Assembly (NCBI GenBank): GCA_001953115.1
Contig: LSSL01000609.1
Span: 1-23,627 of the forward strand
Source: Smittium mucronatum
Taxonomy: Eukaryota > Kickxellomycota > Harpellomycetes > Harpellales > Legeriomycetaceae
Direction of reading: 5' to 3'
Length of the DNA: 23,627 nt
Made by a program: the position numbers and the translations under genes. Every line of letters starts with the position of its first letter. The first letter of the stretch is position 1. The notes under the pieces were generated by a model. It had not been told where the DNA came from. It saw only the letters and a list, made by a program, of their open reading frames with translations, and ran no database searches. Shown piece after piece: positions 21,375-23,627 of this stretch.

Positions 21375-23627
21375 CAGCATAAAAATATTAAGAAATTGGC
21401 ATGAATTTGTGTATCCTGGGAAAACTAACAATTTCTATTTGGTCAAAAAAATTTGATTATGAAAAATGGTCGAGTGATCCAGCAGGTGAAATGCACAGTA
21501 GGTTAATGATCATGACACACAATCAACCCCGTATTCTTTCATTTTTTATAAGCGTAACCCTTTCAACCCATGAAAAAGGCTAACTAAACTACATCAATGG
21601 TTGTAGCTAAGCAAAATAGCTGCAAGTTTGCTTTTCCAACCCAAAAATCTCATTCCTAAATAAAACGATTGGTTAATTCATTTATCTCCATCATTTATTC
21701 AATTGGTATTCGAGAGCGATAAACTTCAACAACGTAGAAGCTTGAAGGTTAGCTAGAATATCATTGTGCCACAGTATCATGTGGGTCAAAAAATAAACCC
21801 CTAATTAACCTTTTATTGGGTTAAATTTATTTGACTGGAACAAGCGTTTGCTTATTATATAAACATAAGCTCAGATATTTAGTACGACATTAATCACCAT
21901 TCAAAACACAAATTAAACTTATTTCCTGAATGTGAAACTCTTTAGCCCCGTATTGGAAAAATATAAATCACTCCGATTATTGCGACAATTTATTCAATAA
22001 TTATATTGGGTGTAAAATTAATGACATCTCTATGCTCTTCGGTTCCTAATCAACTAGGCGAGATTATACAGTGAGTCCAAATTCCCTCATTGTTAAAACA
22101 CTCATAAAGCTTTAAAAATTTCACCCGCTTTATGAGAAACTAATATAACTTTATCACTTTCTTTTTTTTTGGAAAATCATTCATTTTACTTTTGACACGT
22201 ATTGTGGAACTAACATTTTCTTCCAAGTATTTTGTATTATTAGTCATTTAATTCAACTCTGATCAAAATCAAATTAAAGTGGGAAAATCATTATAAGAAA
22301 TTATTACAATAAATCGGGTTTAAAAAATATTAATTGTCAAAGTTTCCAGAAGAGTGGATATTATGTCATGTGATGAAACGAGAGGGGCTGTGCCAGAAGT
22401 TGCAATTATAAAACGAATACCAAATAGCTATCCAATATGAGGTTTTTGAAAATAAGGATTTTTTTCTCTTAAAATAGAAACTTGATATTTTCACATCAAA
22501 TTTCCCATATAAAAAAAATCATTTTCACATTGACAGCGTTTCCAATTCTTGTGATTGATGGTTGAATGGAATGAGATTTCATTCGTGTATTAATTTAATC
22601 GACATTTGTATTGTTTTTAAGGTTAGCTGATAATAATCAGTCATTTTGGTATTTAATAAGTCAATTTATCCTAAAAACATTCATTTTAGTTTATTGGCCA
22701 ATTAGATAATGAAGATCAAATTAGTGAATATCAGTCGATTTATAAAATTTGGTAGGTAAATTAGTCAATTATTTTTTTCGGACATTAAACTTTGCTTTTT
22801 TTAAGTTATTTTCATTCGTCTAACAATCTGGTTTTAAATTTGAATAAAAATTACTGGCTGTTTTGTCAGTATATTTTGCTAAGTCGACTGGCATTCACCC
22901 AGTTAAGAACTAATAACTAATTAAACTACACAAAGAATAAATTTATTGGCTTGTAAATAGTCTATTTGTCCAAAAATCAAAAGTGCTTATTTTAATAACC
23001 CAAACTTTATTATTTATTGGATAAATTTTTCATTAAGAAATATGGGAGGTCAAATTTTCTTTCACTGATTTTTGCCAATTCAACAGATATCAATGCTAAA
23101 TTTGTCTAAATAGACTGATATTTACTAATTTGACCTTCGCATGCCAATCTGACTGATAAAAGATATATTGGATGATTTTTGACCAAATTGACTGGCTTAT
23201 AACATTTAACCTATTTTAAAAAAAAAATTTACAAATTTTTTCGTATTAGTATTTTTTTAGCTGTTTGTAGGGACTTATCAGATCTGTCACTAAATAATTA
23301 CATTTATTCGTTACTCCCATGCTAAAATTCCAATAACCGAACTTTTTTTATTTCCTAAAATTAAACTAAAAGATCTTTAGTTTGTAAAGCTTGATAATTT
23401 TTGCAATACATTACATTTTATTACTGCCTTATTTTTCCCAAAATCGTTAAGGGATAATATATGGGAGATTCTCTTTGAGAGCGGACACTTTCCTACTAAA
23501 TTTTTACTATTTTCCTAATTTGGAAATATATGATAGATTAAAACATAAAATTATTGGGTAATTTAAAATATTGATATTAGAGGCTAATTTTCTATTGGTA
23601 AAGTGTTTAAATTTATTAGAGCCAGCA
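21375..23627. other. Right-hand intergenic region, no gene recognised
   Basis: The longest frame here is 60 codons (21401-21583, plus) and shows no family motif. AACCCTTTCAA near 21557 resembles the end of the 20510 element and may mark another decayed copy. From about 22638 to 23196 a GACTG/CAGTC pentamer recurs in variable surroundings. No RNA gene was seen. The window ends inside this region, so the neighbouring gene is unknown. Confidence 0.5.

Noticed and set aside
21401..21583. 60-codon plus-strand frame starting at an ATG
   Set aside because: Its residue composition is more balanced than the other chance frames, but no family is recognised and adjacent reading gives many stops. Conservation or transcript data would be needed to revive it.
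1..23627. Mitochondrial, plastid or bacterial (including symbiont) origin
   Set aside because: No organelle genes, rRNA or tRNA, no dense coding, no ribosome-binding-site pattern, and the only gene has a spliceosomal intron.
1..23627. CRISPR array, telomere repeat tract or satellite array
   Set aside because: No regularly spaced identical repeats and no TTAGGG-type tandem tract were seen; repeated words are A+T homopolymers or the few elements listed.

Overview
The window looks like nuclear DNA from a small, very A+T-rich eukaryote, most likely a fungus or a fungus-like lineage. One protein-coding gene is clear: a two-exon cyclic-nucleotide phosphodiesterase of the fungal high-affinity (Pde2-like) type on the minus strand at 17224-19116. 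It is split by a 66-nt GT-AG intron with a GTATGT donor. No bacterial operon, RNA gene, CRISPR array or organelle gene is visible. The exact lineage cannot be read from this sequence. The standard genetic code fits the gene, and its catalytic-domain motifs and C-terminal end resemble fungal Pde2 more than animal PDE4-type enzymes.

Layout. Positions 1 to about 15900 are a desert of roughly four-fifths A+T by eye. It has long homopolymers, an (AT)n microsatellite, small palindromes, one 48-bp tandem duplication and faint dispersed repeats, but no credible gene. From about 15930 to 16435 there is a relic with three CpG-containing CGATTARTCG boxes and an end that resembles a hAT-type transposon terminus. 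A C-rich/G-rich tract (17133-17158) lies just beyond the 3' end of the phosphodiesterase. From 19117 to 23627 the DNA is less A+T-rich (near 70% by eye) and holds decayed non-autonomous mobile-element structures. These are a piggyBac-like TTAA-bounded inverted-repeat element (20510-20966) and an imperfect foldback of about 147 bp (21228-21374), and there is also a small hairpin upstream of the gene. No further gene could be supported there.

How it fits together. The single gene encodes a cAMP-hydrolysing enzyme that would set the ceiling on cAMP/PKA signalling. All expected metal and substrate residues are visible once the intron is removed. The rest of the window is intergenic DNA with old, fragmented repeats. 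A 25-mer matching at 22 positions links the left desert (3790) to an arm of the right-hand foldback (21320), so at least one repeat family may span both compartments. I found no multi-gene novel system. The items most worth a second look are the compositional boundary and desert, the CGATTARTCG cluster, the two inverted-repeat elements, and the G-rich tract in the likely 3' untranslated region of the phosphodiesterase.
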